In this document: positions 1 to 7,766 of the stretch, piece by piece
How the letters are laid out: every line of letters starts with the position of its first letter
Position numbering within the stretch: position 1 is the stretch's first letter
Assembly: GCA_028819005.1 (NCBI GenBank)
Contig: JAPPMP010000005.1
Coordinates: forward strand, 1 to 43,545
Source: Acidimicrobiaceae bacterium
GTDB taxonomy: Bacteria; Actinomycetota; Acidimicrobiia; Acidimicrobiales; Aldehydirespiratoraceae
Length of the DNA stretch: 43,545 bases
Direction: 5' to 3'
Notes under the pieces: generated by a model
The model's input: only the letters and a program-made list of their open reading frames with translations
Told to the model about the DNA's origin: nothing
The model's database searches: none
Made by a program: the position numbers and the translations under genes

Positions 1-220
1 GTCCGCTGCGCGGGAAGCGCCGACTGCGCCGAAGCCCCCGGCCCGGCCGCAGCCAGCACCGCCGCTGCCAGCACCAAAACCAGCAGCGCCGCCCCAAAAC
101 GGCGCCCTACAACACCCCTACCACAGGGGGGGGGTTCGCAGCAGACACCGACACCGACCGCGGCCCGCCCAACGCGTCCGAACCCGCAGGAACCCTGCCC
201 GTCGCCTTTGGTGCGTCCAT
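1..220 (-). CDS. N-terminus of a probable secreted protein, frame broken at a C9 tract (partial)
   Basis: Reading leftward, an ATG at 220 opens a frame rich in Ala/Gly/Pro/Ser/Val that stops at a TAG near 105. From about 104 to the left edge a different frame encodes a convincing export signal: Arg-Arg, a long Leu/Val/Ala core and an ASA-QS cleavage-like motif. That second frame has no ATG, GTG or TTG of its own close to the signal. The two frames would join if the C tract at 134..126 had ten C instead of nine. The gene leaves the window, so its mature part and function are unknown. It could be a phase-variable surface protein, a frameshifted gene, or a homopolymer sequencing error. The long N-terminal extension before the hydrophobic core is unusual for a signal peptide, so the ATG may not be the true start. 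Confidence 0.4.
126..134 (-). repeat. C9 homopolymer tract at the frame break
   Basis: Nine consecutive G on the plus strand (C on the coding strand) sit between the upstream ATG frame and the downstream signal-peptide frame. One added C makes the two frames continuous; nine or eight C lead to early stops. Tracts like this are typical slippage sites. Confidence 0.85.
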
Positions 221-282
221 CACAACCACCTGCTCCCTGCACTGCATTTACGACGATGCCCGGCGCACGCCGACCTGCACAC

Positions 283-312
283 AAGATACCACAGCGCGGA
301 CAGCGCCCACAA
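283..312 (-). promoter_or_regulatory. Candidate promoter of the left-edge gene
   Basis: On the minus strand TTGTGG (312..307) is followed after 18 bases by TATCTT (288..283), a plausible -35/-10 pair about 60 bases before the ATG at 220. It lies in the 237-base gap after the helicase stop, where no other convincing gene was seen. Confidence 0.35.
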
Positions 313-457
313 CGGCAAGCCGTTCGCACTCGAAAATCCCCTGCCTATTTGCTGTGGCCGGCATCTTCGCCGCTTCGCCTATCTTCACCAAACGCTGCTC
401 AACAACCATAGACAACCCCACACTCACACAGGAGGCTCACCCCAACGTGCTGCCAAC

Positions 458-3367
458 TTATATGCCCACTACATGCGCGGCAGTGTTGGCCGCTTCGACC
501 AAGGCGAGGATGTCTTCGCCGTATCTTTCGAGTTTGACCGGGCCGATCCCGCTGACCGACAACAGATCGTCGTCAGTCAGCGGGCGCAGCGCCGCGATCT
601 GGTAGAGCGTCGCGTCGTTGAACACCACATATGCGGGCACACCCGCAGTTCTGGCCGTGGTTGCGCGCCACGCTTTCAACTGCTCGCGCAGGCGCACCTC
701 GTCGAGGGTGGAACCGGCAGGTGGGTCAACAGGTGTGGGGCGTGTGCGGCCTGTCGCAGTCCTTTCGGGATCGGTGCTCGCAGAAACGGGAGCCTGGGGC
801 CGGGGCTCAGGTTGTCCGGGCGTGCGCATCTCCGCGACGAAAGGCGATGCCGGACGGCCGGCAGCTATTGTCACGCTCTCGGAGGCACGAGTGATGGCCA
901 CATGGAACACCCGCCGTTCCTCCTCGACATCTGACGAGAGTCTGTGCGGCATCAATCCCCCGCTGGCGTCGTGGGCGATCACATGGGGCCATTCTTGACC
1001 CTTCACCCGGTGAACTGTGCTCAGCGTTATTCCTGGCTGGTGAGACCTGGGCGCGTTCAGTCGCTCGGCCAACCAGCCGGGAAACTCGGCGGGGTCATGG
1101 CAACGTTTGGCCACGGCGAGCAGCGCAGCCAGATCATCGCCGTGAGTCGAGCGGTCAACCGACCGGCGGCTGGCGTCAAGACGATTGTCGAGTGCCCGTC
1201 CCAGCCCGATATCGTCGCGGATTGCGACTAGGAGTCTCACAGTGTCCGCTCCATGGTCGGCCAGCTTTCGCAGTGCTTCAAGTTGTTCGGTGAATTCCAT
1301 CACTTTGAGCTGGTCGCGGTCCTGTTTCAGCCGTTTGGCCAGAGCTTTGAGTTGCCGGGGGCTTCGCTGTTCACCCACCCAACCCGCCAAGCGTCGACTG
1401 ATTCCTCTCGGCGGCCTGCGGACTGCTGTTTCGAGCGCGTCGCTCGGAAGGGAATTCTCGCCGGCAACGACGAGACGCAACCAGGCCAACGCGCCGGCAA
1501 CACCCGTTCGCTCCATGAAGCCGGGTCCGACCGGTTTGTTGGTGGCCATTCCGGCTTCTTCGAGCAGAATCATCGGCCCCAGCAGGGCCACGTTCACGCG
1601 AGCGAGCACGGCAATGGTGCTCAACGGGACTCCCTGGTCGCGCAGTTGTGACACCCGAGCGATCGTGCTGCCCATGGGGTCGTCGCTCACCATGACCTCG
1701 ATCTCGGGTTCGAGCGCTGCCCGCCCTGGGCGGGCCTGGATGGTCTTGTCGACCCGACGACGATTGTGGGTCAACAGGGTGGCCGCTGCGTCCACCACGC
1801 TCGGCGGGCAGCGGTAGTTGACTTTCAGGTCATGGGCAGCCGAGCCTGGAAACAGATCTGCGAAATCGATCAGCCATGACGGTGAGGCACCGGCGTAGCC
1901 GTAGATCGTCTGATCATCGTCGCCCACTCCGAAGACCTGTGCGGCCGGACCGGCCAGCAGGCGGATCAGAAGGATATGGGCGGGCGTCAGATCCTGGAAC
2001 TCGTCGACCAGCAGCACGCCGCAGACCCTCCGAGCGGTCGCCCTCGCCTCGGGATCTGCGCACAACACTTCGATCGCGCCCAGAATCTGCTCATCAAAGT
2101 CAACGACTCCGTCGTCGGCCAAGCGTTCCCGGAACTGCGGCAGCACATCCGCGAAGCCGCGGACGTCGCTGCCGAACTCCTGCTCGACCGCGCTCGGTGA
2201 ACGCAATCCCAGGCGTGTGGCGGTGAGCGCCTCGATCCAGACCGCCAAGGGATCGGCCATGGCCACGCGACGCCCTCCGACAAGATCGCTGAGAATCTGT
2301 CGCACCTCGTGTTCGTCGATCACACGCGGAGGGTTGCGGTTGTCAGGGGAGCGGAAGGGTCCCGATCCGGACAGAATCGCCAGAGCCAGACTGTTGAGAG
2401 TGCGGATTTGCAGACCCGCCAAGTCACCGGTTCGTTCTTGCATCTCTTGGCGAGCACGCACATTGAACGCAACGAGACAGACGGTCGCGGGATCTATCCC
2501 GCGGTCGCGGACCAGATGCCGCGCTCGTTCGGTCAGCACCCGAGTCTTGCCTGATCCTGCCGGGGCGATGATCCGAGCACCACCACCGCCGTGTGCGACC
2601 GCTTGAAGCTGATCGTCGGCCAGATCGGCGTTGGGCGTGACATTGCGGATCGTTGCCAAGGACCCGATGGCGAGATGAACAGCCGGTATCACCGGAGCAC
2701 CGAGTTCGATGTCGTCGAACCAGTCCAGCGGCCCACCGTCACACCAGGCGGGACCTTCGTTGGTTGCCACGTCCCCTGGCCCGTCGGCGGTCAGCGTTGC
2801 TCCTGCGCCCAGCGCTCTGGAAACTGCACGGATCGTGGGCTTGTCGGCAATCCGGGCATCCACCGCATGGTCGAATACGAGATGCTGCAGTGACTCGCCC
2901 TCAAGGTCGGTATTTGGCGAGAGATGCCAATACGGAACGTCGAGCACGGGCTCGTCGCGGTCAAGTTCGAGTTGCAACTCGATCACGGCTCGCGAACGGG
3001 TCCTTCGGCACTCGCGCAGCCGATTGAACGCACCCGGCTGCCCGTCCACAACGATGCGCTCACAGCCGGCCCAGGGTTCTGGAACGGCTTGACCGGGATT
3101 CACCACCAGGTTGCGCCCGAGAGCCTCGGGTCCGGCCAGGCGCTGCCAATTCGGCTCCAGCGCAACCGGCGGACTCTCGTTCGGGTGTTTTGTGCGGTCC
3201 GCGGAGAATTCGGTCGGCCTCGGCGGTGACGATTCTGAGGCAATGTCAGTGGACTTCGCGTCGAGCGAACAGGCACGCACCTCTTTGACAGTCGGATGCC
3301 GACCGCCGCAGTGTCCGCAGGCGATCATCGCTGTGCTCCAAGCATCGACTGTACGGTACGCCGTCAT
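458..3367 (-). CDS. UvrD/PcrA-type superfamily 1 DNA helicase with C-terminal HRDC domain
   Basis: ATP-dependent 3'-5' DNA helicase of the UvrD/Rep family, 969 aa, expected to act in DNA repair in the cytoplasm. The SF1 motifs occur in order: Walker A APAGSGKTR (about residue 270), Walker B LLVDEFQD, GDDDQTIYGYAG, NYRCPPSVV, TVHRVKGQEWPHV and HVAITRASE. The last 70 residues look like an HRDC domain (LRPLTDDDLLSVSGIGPVK). The roughly 250-residue N-terminal extension begins with a CGHCGGRH motif that may bind zinc and has no obvious catalytic role. No nuclease domain is visible. The ATG at 3367 follows a strong GGAGGGG sequence; an ATG at 3328, just before CGHCGG, also has a GGAG. It is the last gene of a minus-strand run, 42 bases after the HicA-like frame, so it may be co-transcribed with that module, although this helicase type is probably an ordinary chromosomal gene. 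Confidence 0.9.
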   Translation of the reverse strand: MTAYRTVDAWSTAMIACGHCGGRHPTVKEVRACSLDAKSTDIASESSPPRPTEFSADRTKHPNESPPVALEPNWQRLAGPEALGRNLVVNPGQAVPEPWAGCERIVVDGQPGAFNRLRECRRTRSRAVIELQLELDRDEPVLDVPYWHLSPNTDLEGESLQHLVFDHAVDARIADKPTIRAVSRALGAGATLTADGPGDVATNEGPAWCDGGPLDWFDDIELGAPVIPAVHLAIGSLATIRNVTPNADLADDQLQAVAHGGGGARIIAPAGSGKTRVLTERARHLVRDRGIDPATVCLVAFNVRARQEMQERTGDLAGLQIRTLNSLALAILSGSGPFRSPDNRNPPRVIDEHEVRQILSDLVGGRRVAMADPLAVWIEALTATRLGLRSPSAVEQEFGSDVRGFADVLPQFRERLADDGVVDFDEQILGAIEVLCADPEARATARRVCGVLLVDEFQDLTPAHILLIRLLAGPAAQVFGVGDDDQTIYGYAGASPSWLIDFADLFPGSAAHDLKVNYRCPPSVVDAAATLLTHNRRRVDKTIQARPGRAALEPEIEVMVSDDPMGSTIARVSQLRDQGVPLSTIAVLARVNVALLGPMILLEEAGMATNKPVGPGFMERTGVAGALAWLRLVVAGENSLPSDALETAVRRPPRGISRRLAGWVGEQRSPRQLKALAKRLKQDRDQLKVMEFTEQLEALRKLADHGADTVRLLVAIRDDIGLGRALDNRLDASRRSVDRSTHGDDLAALLAVAKRCHDPAEFPGWLAERLNAPRSHQPGITLSTVHRVKGQEWPHVIAHDASGGLMPHRLSSDVEEERRVFHVAITRASESVTIAAGRPASPFVAEMRTPGQPEPRPQAPVSASTDPERTATGRTRPTPVDPPAGSTLDEVRLREQLKAWRATTARTAGVPAYVVFNDATLYQIAALRPLTDDDLLSVSGIGPVKLERYGEDILALVEAANTAAHVVGI

Positions 3368-3409
3368 TCGTTCGCTGCCCCTCCAGCACGACTGCCAGGT
3401 GGAAGTCCG

Positions 3410-3859
3410 TCAGCTTCTGAAGTCGTCCAAGCTCTTTCTGACGCGGGCGCGCACAGCCATTCGGTCCAGATCCCTTGGAGCAGAATAGATCGCATTGACA
3501 GCGTGCTCGGCTTCCTCGGGCGTGAGTTGCAACTCGTTCGAGAGTTCTTTCGCAACGAAGTACTTTGACAATGGTTTCAGGCACCAATCCGGTAACTCGC
3601 TGCTCGGCGGAGTTGTCTCAACTTCACAGGGTCTCGGTGCGGGCTTACCGGAGCTCAGCACCTCGTTGAAGGTTGTTTTGTCGACACCGAGTTGTTTCAG
3701 AATCTCGTGTTCGATGCTTCGATATTCTGTGTTGCCTCTCGAAATGGTGGTACGGAGCGTCTCGTCCCCGACTTGTTTTGTGTATACGTCGTGTTTGGTC
3801 TTGGGGTGATGGACCCATCCATCGATTTCGACGAATCTACGATGTTCGTTGGTGTTGAT
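3410..3859 (-). CDS. HicA-like toxin-type protein without a canonical start codon
   Basis: An open frame runs from directly after the stop of the upstream HTH gene (TGA at 3868..3866), in the same frame, to a TGA at 3410. Translated, the first 60 residues read as a HicA-like fold: RRFVEIDGW, then KHDVYTK, LRTTISRGN and HEILKQLGV. This matches the actinobacterial pattern of a GW motif, a His-Asp strand, an RT-x-S-x-G strand and an ILKQLG helix. The C-terminal part (about residues 85-149) is helical and charged. There is no ATG, GTG or TTG in frame until a GTG at 3661, which would remove the whole HicA-like part. Possible explanations are an ATC start at 3859 (a GGTGA lies 7 bases before it), readthrough of the TGA, a start codon lost by mutation, or a sequence error. 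HicA proteins are mRNA-cleaving toxins; the activity here is inference. Confidence 0.6.
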   Translation of the reverse strand: MNTNEHRRFVEIDGWVHHPKTKHDVYTKQVGDETLRTTISRGNTEYRSIEHEILKQLGVDKTTFNEVLSSGKPAPRPCEVETTPPSSELPDWCLKPLSKYFVAKELSNELQLTPEEAEHAVNAIYSAPRDLDRMAVRARVRKSLDDFRS

Positions 3860-3865
3860 CGCCGG

Positions 3866-4675
3866 TCACCGCCCGAAGAGCACGCCAGTCAGTGAGGAAT
3901 TCCTGTCTGCCTGCTCCAATTCGTTGACGATGCGCCAGTGACTGGTGTGTGGTTCCTGTCCGCGCAGGAAGGCGTGCCAGTCGTCGATGTAGTCGCGCAC
4001 TTGGAGCAGCAGGTCTTCTTGGGCTTCCGCCGCATCCTCTCCGGTCGACAGGAGGCCGAGTTCATCCAGAGAGACCACGAAGACATCGTCCCTCAGTTCG
4101 ATGGCCGCCAGACCTCCTGTGTCGGAGCGGTAGCGCGGAAAGACCTCTCTCAAGAGTTCGTCATCAGAAAGTTCTCGATCAAAGTGCTGGAGAGCAACGC
4201 GGAAGTTTCCAGTCGCCAACACGTCCGAAATCGAGAGGTGGGACTCGTTTTCGTCAGCGATCTGCAGTTTCACCTTCAACCAGCGTGCCGGATCGCCTCC
4301 CCGACTCTGGATCAGTTCGGCGAGTGCAGCGAGCTTGCAGAGCGTTCTGAAGCGACGGTTGTCCGGCGACGCCTGACCGTTCCGCCACTTGGTCACAGAT
4401 TGACGGCTGATGCCGGCCACCTTGGCGATCTCGTTCCACTCGATACCGAAGCGTGATTTCAAGCGATCCAAGAGATCCGCCAACGAGAGCCGCCGGTACT
4501 CTTGCGTCAGCTGGTCGAATCGGTCGAGAACTTGTGGAGGTGACCCGACCCCCGATCGTTCAACGACGGACTTATGGAGAACCCGCCGCTTCCAGAAGTC
4601 CTGAGGTAGATCTTCGTGGATGTTTGTGATGCATCGACGGTCGAATTGTGGGCGCTTCAAGGTCAGTGTGGTCAT
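3866..4675 (-). CDS. XRE-type HTH protein with HicB-like/antitoxin-like C-terminal domain
   Basis: 269 aa. A helix-turn-helix of the Cro/C1 type is clear at residues 78-105 (EIAKVAGISRQSVTKWRNG). Residues 188-235 (GGLAAIELRDDVFVVSLDEL, then an acidic helix with EAQEDLLLQVRDYIDDW) resemble the HicB-like or prevent-host-death-associated antitoxin domain that accompanies HicA-like toxins in actinobacteria. The likely role is an autoregulating antitoxin that neutralises the protein encoded directly downstream. The ATG at 4675 overlaps the upstream stop (ATGA), showing translational coupling to the TIGR04255-like gene. Its TGA is followed in the same frame by the HicA-like open frame, so a single base change could fuse or separate the two. 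The HTH call is firm; the antitoxin role is inferred from domain resemblance and position. Confidence 0.75.
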   Translation of the reverse strand: MTTLTLKRPQFDRRCITNIHEDLPQDFWKRRVLHKSVVERSGVGSPPQVLDRFDQLTQEYRRLSLADLLDRLKSRFGIEWNEIAKVAGISRQSVTKWRNGQASPDNRRFRTLCKLAALAELIQSRGGDPARWLKVKLQIADENESHLSISDVLATGNFRVALQHFDRELSDDELLREVFPRYRSDTGGLAAIELRDDVFVVSLDELGLLSTGEDAAEAQEDLLLQVRDYIDDWHAFLRGQEPHTSHWRIVNELEQADRNSSLTGVLFGR

Positions 4676-5409
4676 GGCTCACCCCTCAGGAGCTTCATCG
4701 AAGCTGGTGTCAGCACTTTCAAGAATGACTCCTTTATCGTGGCGTGGAGCGAATCGAGCTCGCCTAGGGCGACTTCGGTACTCGTCTGGCCCTCTAAACG
4801 ACACCACCCTTTCCACTCCACAGCAAGAAGACCTTCCTCGGGTTCGTCGTAGTGTTCGTGCAACGGATGATTGTGTTCAAACGCTGGTTCGAAGGTGGGC
4901 GTCCACTCAATGTTGATGTGCTTGTTGTCGTCGAGGTGGAGGACAAGCCCCCCATAGGCACCTGAGACATGGTCGAGAACAACCTCGCGGGTGACGGTCG
5001 GCAAGTTCACGTACTCAGACCAGCCCAAGAGGTCTGTAGACGATGGAGGTCGGATCTCGTCAAGAAAAAGGACCGAGACGAAGTGGATTCCTCGTCCCAT
5101 CGTGACGAGTTGCAGCAGTTCGGTCAGGACATCTCGAAATCGTTCCCAGCGGACATATTTTGCGGTTGAGATGTGCAAGTTTTCCGGCTCGACGACGACC
5201 AAGTCGGCTTTGCGTACGGCCGAGAACAGCTCGCCGCCGGCGTTCTCATCGTCGGGAGACGGGAGGATCACGTCGTAGTCGGCATCAAGGACCGACCGCA
5301 GGATCGCGGCATGGTCGGCATCGGTGAGCTTGCTGTCGAAGCCCACGAAGGCTTCGACCAGACGAACGAAGGGGCAGGGGAAGACTTCACGGTCAGGATC
5401 GACTAGCAA
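4672..5409 (-). CDS. TIGR04255-like protein, first gene of an antitoxin/toxin-like module
   Basis: 245 aa, soluble, no membrane segment. It resembles the sporadically distributed TIGR04255 family: a central FVSVLFLDEIRPP strand followed by SEYVNLP, and a C-terminal segment in which ELDSLHATIKESFLKVLTP matches the family's closing helix before a short tail. The family has no established biochemical function and is scattered among genomes, often in accessory regions. The start is TTG at 5409, supported by GGGAGGA six bases upstream; there is no competing ATG. Its stop overlaps the ATG of the HTH gene, so the two are made together. Its function in this operon is unknown; it could be a sensor or a third partner of the antitoxin/toxin pair. 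The family call is from pattern memory, not from a search. Confidence 0.6.
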   Translation of the reverse strand: MLVDPDREVFPCPFVRLVEAFVGFDSKLTDADHAAILRSVLDADYDVILPSPDDENAGGELFSAVRKADLVVVEPENLHISTAKYVRWERFRDVLTELLQLVTMGRGIHFVSVLFLDEIRPPSSTDLLGWSEYVNLPTVTREVVLDHVSGAYGGLVLHLDDNKHINIEWTPTFEPAFEHNHPLHEHYDEPEEGLLAVEWKGWCRLEGQTSTEVALGELDSLHATIKESFLKVLTPASMKLLRGEP

Positions 5410-5443
5410 CTATTCCTCCCTTGGTGGCGGTCGACAGCTCATT

Positions 5444-5477
5444 CTGACGACAACCAAAATGTTAACCAGATGTCAAC
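5444..5477 (-). promoter_or_regulatory. Three imperfect direct repeats upstream of the TIGR04255/HTH module
   Basis: On the minus strand GTTGACATCTG (5477..5467), GTTAACATTTTG (5466..5455) and GTTGTCGTCAG (5454..5444) follow each other at an 11-12 base period, about one helical turn. They lie 35-68 bases before the TTG start. The first contains TTGACA, a consensus -35 hexamer, and the second contains a GTTAAC palindrome. They are candidates for the promoter and operator bound by the HTH protein encoded in the same operon. No clean -10 at standard spacing from TTGACA was found. Confidence 0.35.
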
Positions 5478-5527
5478 ACCATACGCCAAGCGGCGGGCGA
5501 TGGTTGAGTTCTCTGCATTTGTGCGAA

Positions 5528-6925
5528 CTAGTCGTTCGTGGATGACCTGAATGGAGCGGCGTGTCCGCGGTTGCGCAGTGAGGCTGCAATCGGCGCCGAT
5601 ATCGCGCTGGCGATGACCAGCAGGATCATTGAAGCCCGAAGACCGTCCACCGGATCGTCGTAGCGCACGAACAGGGCGATCACGATGGCGATGCTGATAG
5701 TGCCGCCGATCTCCATGAAGATCCGGTTCATCGCCCCACCGATTCCGAGTCGATCCTCGGTGACCGTTGCCAGAGCAGCCGCTTGACAGGCAGCGTGCCC
5801 GAGACCCACCCCGATTCCGTAGACCACGACCACGGGAACCCAAAGAGACCAGATTTGCGGTTGCGAGCCTGCAGCGGACCACATCCACAGCCCTCCGGCG
5901 GCCATCATCAGCGACCCGGGCAGAATCACAGTCCGATGCCCGAAGCGGTCGGCGAGACGACCCGAGACCACCGACATCGGTCCGCCGATCGCGGGGATCA
6001 AACCAACGGCGAGGCCCGCTTTGAACAACGACAACCCCCAGCCCTCGTGCAGGAACGTCACGAACGCGAGAAACGACCCCATGAAATTGCCGGCAAGAAA
6101 AAACGACAAGGCGCTTCCGACTCGAAAGTCGTGGTTGGCGAACAGCGGAACGTAGAGAATCGGCTCCGGGTGAACGCGGGATCGTTTGACCAAACCGGCC
6201 AGCAGGATCAGCGCAACGATCAAGGCTGCGACGGTGCGCTCGTCGCTGAATCCCCAATCGTCGCTTTGCACGATTCCCAAAGCCAGCGAACCGACCCCGA
6301 ACATCAACAGGAGCACTCCGATCAGATCCGGTGTCTTGCGTGCGAGATGCACCCGGTTGGCAGGAAGGCGCGGTCCCACGAGCGCCAGCACCACGATTCC
6401 GACTGGCACGTTGCAGAAGAACGCCCATCGCCAGCCCAGTGCCTCGACCAGAGCGCCGCCGACAAGGGGCCCCAGTGCCGCGGCCACTCCTCCGGCCGCA
6501 CCCATGGCGCCCACCGCGGTTGAGCGCATCCGTTTGGGGAAGGCGTCGAGCACCAGCGCGAACGAGGCGGGTGCTTCGATGGCTAGCCCGACCGCCTGCA
6601 GGACACGGGCGGTGATCAAGAACTCGGCAGAAGGCGCGACTGCAACCCCGCCGCTGCCTGCTAGGAACAATGCAAAACCGATCAGGAATATCCTGGTTCT
6701 GCCGAAGCGGTCGGCAAGCCATCCGCCCGGCACCATGACCGCGGCGGTGGTGATGGCGAACCCGGTCAAGGCCCATGAGATGGTGCTGTCGCTGGCGTCG
6801 AACGAATCAGAAATCTCGCCGAAAGCGACGAAGATCATCGAAAAGTTGAGTGTCGCGAGAGCCACTGACCCCGCTACCAGGCCAAAAATGCGCCACGGGG
6901 AGCGGGTGGTCGTGTCAGCGGTCAC
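5528..6925 (-). CDS. MFS drug-type exporter, DHA2 (EmrB/QacA) family
   Basis: 465 aa integral membrane protein, the length expected for a 14-helix DHA2 proton-coupled multidrug exporter. Motif A is seen as GWLADRFGRTRIF between helices 2 and 3. Motif C is seen as GAAGGVAAALGPLVGGAL in helix 5, the antiporter signature, followed by GWRWAFFCNVPVG, typical of this family. Substrate cannot be told. The start is a GTG at 6925 with no clear Shine-Dalgarno; a near-miss TAGCTA hexamer lies six bases before it. It is transcribed divergently from the 3-hydroxyacyl-CoA dehydrogenase gene across a 100-base gap. No adjacent TetR or MarR regulator is present, which is unusual for drug exporters of this type. 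Confidence 0.88.
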   Translation of the reverse strand: MTADTTTRSPWRIFGLVAGSVALATLNFSMIFVAFGEISDSFDASDSTISWALTGFAITTAAVMVPGGWLADRFGRTRIFLIGFALFLAGSGGVAVAPSAEFLITARVLQAVGLAIEAPASFALVLDAFPKRMRSTAVGAMGAAGGVAAALGPLVGGALVEALGWRWAFFCNVPVGIVVLALVGPRLPANRVHLARKTPDLIGVLLLMFGVGSLALGIVQSDDWGFSDERTVAALIVALILLAGLVKRSRVHPEPILYVPLFANHDFRVGSALSFFLAGNFMGSFLAFVTFLHEGWGLSLFKAGLAVGLIPAIGGPMSVVSGRLADRFGHRTVILPGSLMMAAGGLWMWSAAGSQPQIWSLWVPVVVVYGIGVGLGHAACQAAALATVTEDRLGIGGAMNRIFMEIGGTISIAIVIALFVRYDDPVDGLRASMILLVIASAISAPIAASLRNRGHAAPFRSSTND

Positions 6926-7025
6926 TACAGATAGCTACACCCTTGTGAGTACTTTTCGCTAGTTGACTGGGCATGTCTTTCGTGGCGAGGTAGCCGATGT
7001 CACCGTAATCGGTCAGAATCGCGGC

Positions 7026-7766
7026 ATGTCAGAACGAATCGCAGTAATGGGAGCAGGAGTCATGGGTTCGGGCATTGCCCAAGTCATGGCTATCGCAGGG
7101 CACGAAGTTGTTTGCCGCGATCTGAACCGGGAGGTGCTCAACGTTGCGCGAACCTCCGTGGACAGCGGTCGCTTCGGAGTTCGCGGCGCCGTTGAGCGCC
7201 TGAAGCTCACCAGCCAACAGGCCGACGCTGCGCTGGGCCGCATCACCTTCACAACCGATCTCGAAGAGGCCGTCGACTGCGATGTCATCATCGAGGCGAT
7301 TCCTGAAGATCTGGCCCTGAAGATCCGCTTCTGGCGAGAACTCGATTCGATAGCCCCCAGCCGTACCATTTTCGCCAGCAACTCCTCGGGATTCTCCATT
7401 GCTGCTCTGGGCGCCGCCACCGACAGGGCGGATCGCATGGTCGGCTGGCATTGGGCTTCACCTGCTCCGGTGATGAAACTCGCGGAGATTGTCAGGGGTC
7501 CGTTGACGTCGTCGGACACGGTCGACGCCGTGGTGCGATTGGCAGCGTCTGCGGGCAAGAACCCGGTGGTCGTCAATGACACAGACTCCTCCTGGGGTTA
7601 CGTGACCAATCGTGTGTATTTCGCCATGGTGCGTGAAGCGAACCGAGTCGTCAGCGAGGGGATCGCGGACCGGAGCCAGGTCGACCAGTTGATGACGGAC
7701 TGTTTCCGCTGGCCATCCGGTCCCTTCGGGATGGTTACCGGCGCCACCTCGGGTTGGTCGCAATGA
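7026..7766 (+). CDS. 3-hydroxyacyl-CoA dehydrogenase family protein, short form
   Basis: 246 aa. NAD-dependent oxidation of 3-hydroxyacyl-CoA (beta-oxidation or a related pathway). The Rossmann motif GAGVMGSGIAQ is at residues 9-19, with an acidic residue after the second strand (CRDLN) favouring NAD. The catalytic-His region reads WHWASPAPVMKLAEIVRG, where relatives have HFFNPVPVMKLVE, and the Asn region VTNRV is retained. The protein stops just after CFRWPSGPFGMVTGAT. Most family members continue another 40 or so residues to complete the helical C-terminal dimer domain, so this one is short. The ATG at 7026 begins the conserved Rossmann strand, and CAGAAT lies six bases upstream, as in leaderless genes here; a TTG at 6963 is unlikely. 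Its stop overlaps the next start. Confidence 0.82.
   Translation: MSERIAVMGAGVMGSGIAQVMAIAGHEVVCRDLNREVLNVARTSVDSGRFGVRGAVERLKLTSQQADAALGRITFTTDLEEAVDCDVIIEAIPEDLALKIRFWRELDSIAPSRTIFASNSSGFSIAALGAATDRADRMVGWHWASPAPVMKLAEIVRGPLTSSDTVDAVVRLAASAGKNPVVVNDTDSSWGYVTNRVYFAMVREANRVVSEGIADRSQVDQLMTDCFRWPSGPFGMVTGATSGWSQ

Noticed and set aside
285..440. A 52-codon minus-strand frame whose beginning (RLVKIGEAAKM) looks like a MerR start
   Set aside because: Similarity ends after about ten residues, there is no ribosome site, and it overlaps a better promoter candidate.
3410..3661. GTG at 3661 as start of the HicA-like gene
   Set aside because: It would delete the recognisable HicA-like half, and the coding pattern continues upstream to 3865.
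458..5409. UvrD helicase as effector of the TIGR04255/HTH/HicA-like module (Gabija-like or similar defence)
   Set aside because: The helicase has a strong own ribosome site 42 bases after the module, and its N-terminal and HRDC layout look like an ordinary actinobacterial repair helicase; no nuclease or OLD-type partner is present.
5439..6776. Long minus-strand frame overlapping the MFS gene
   Set aside because: Arg/Gly-rich shadow of the real exporter in another frame; no domain is recognisable and the 5528-6925 frame has clear MFS motifs.
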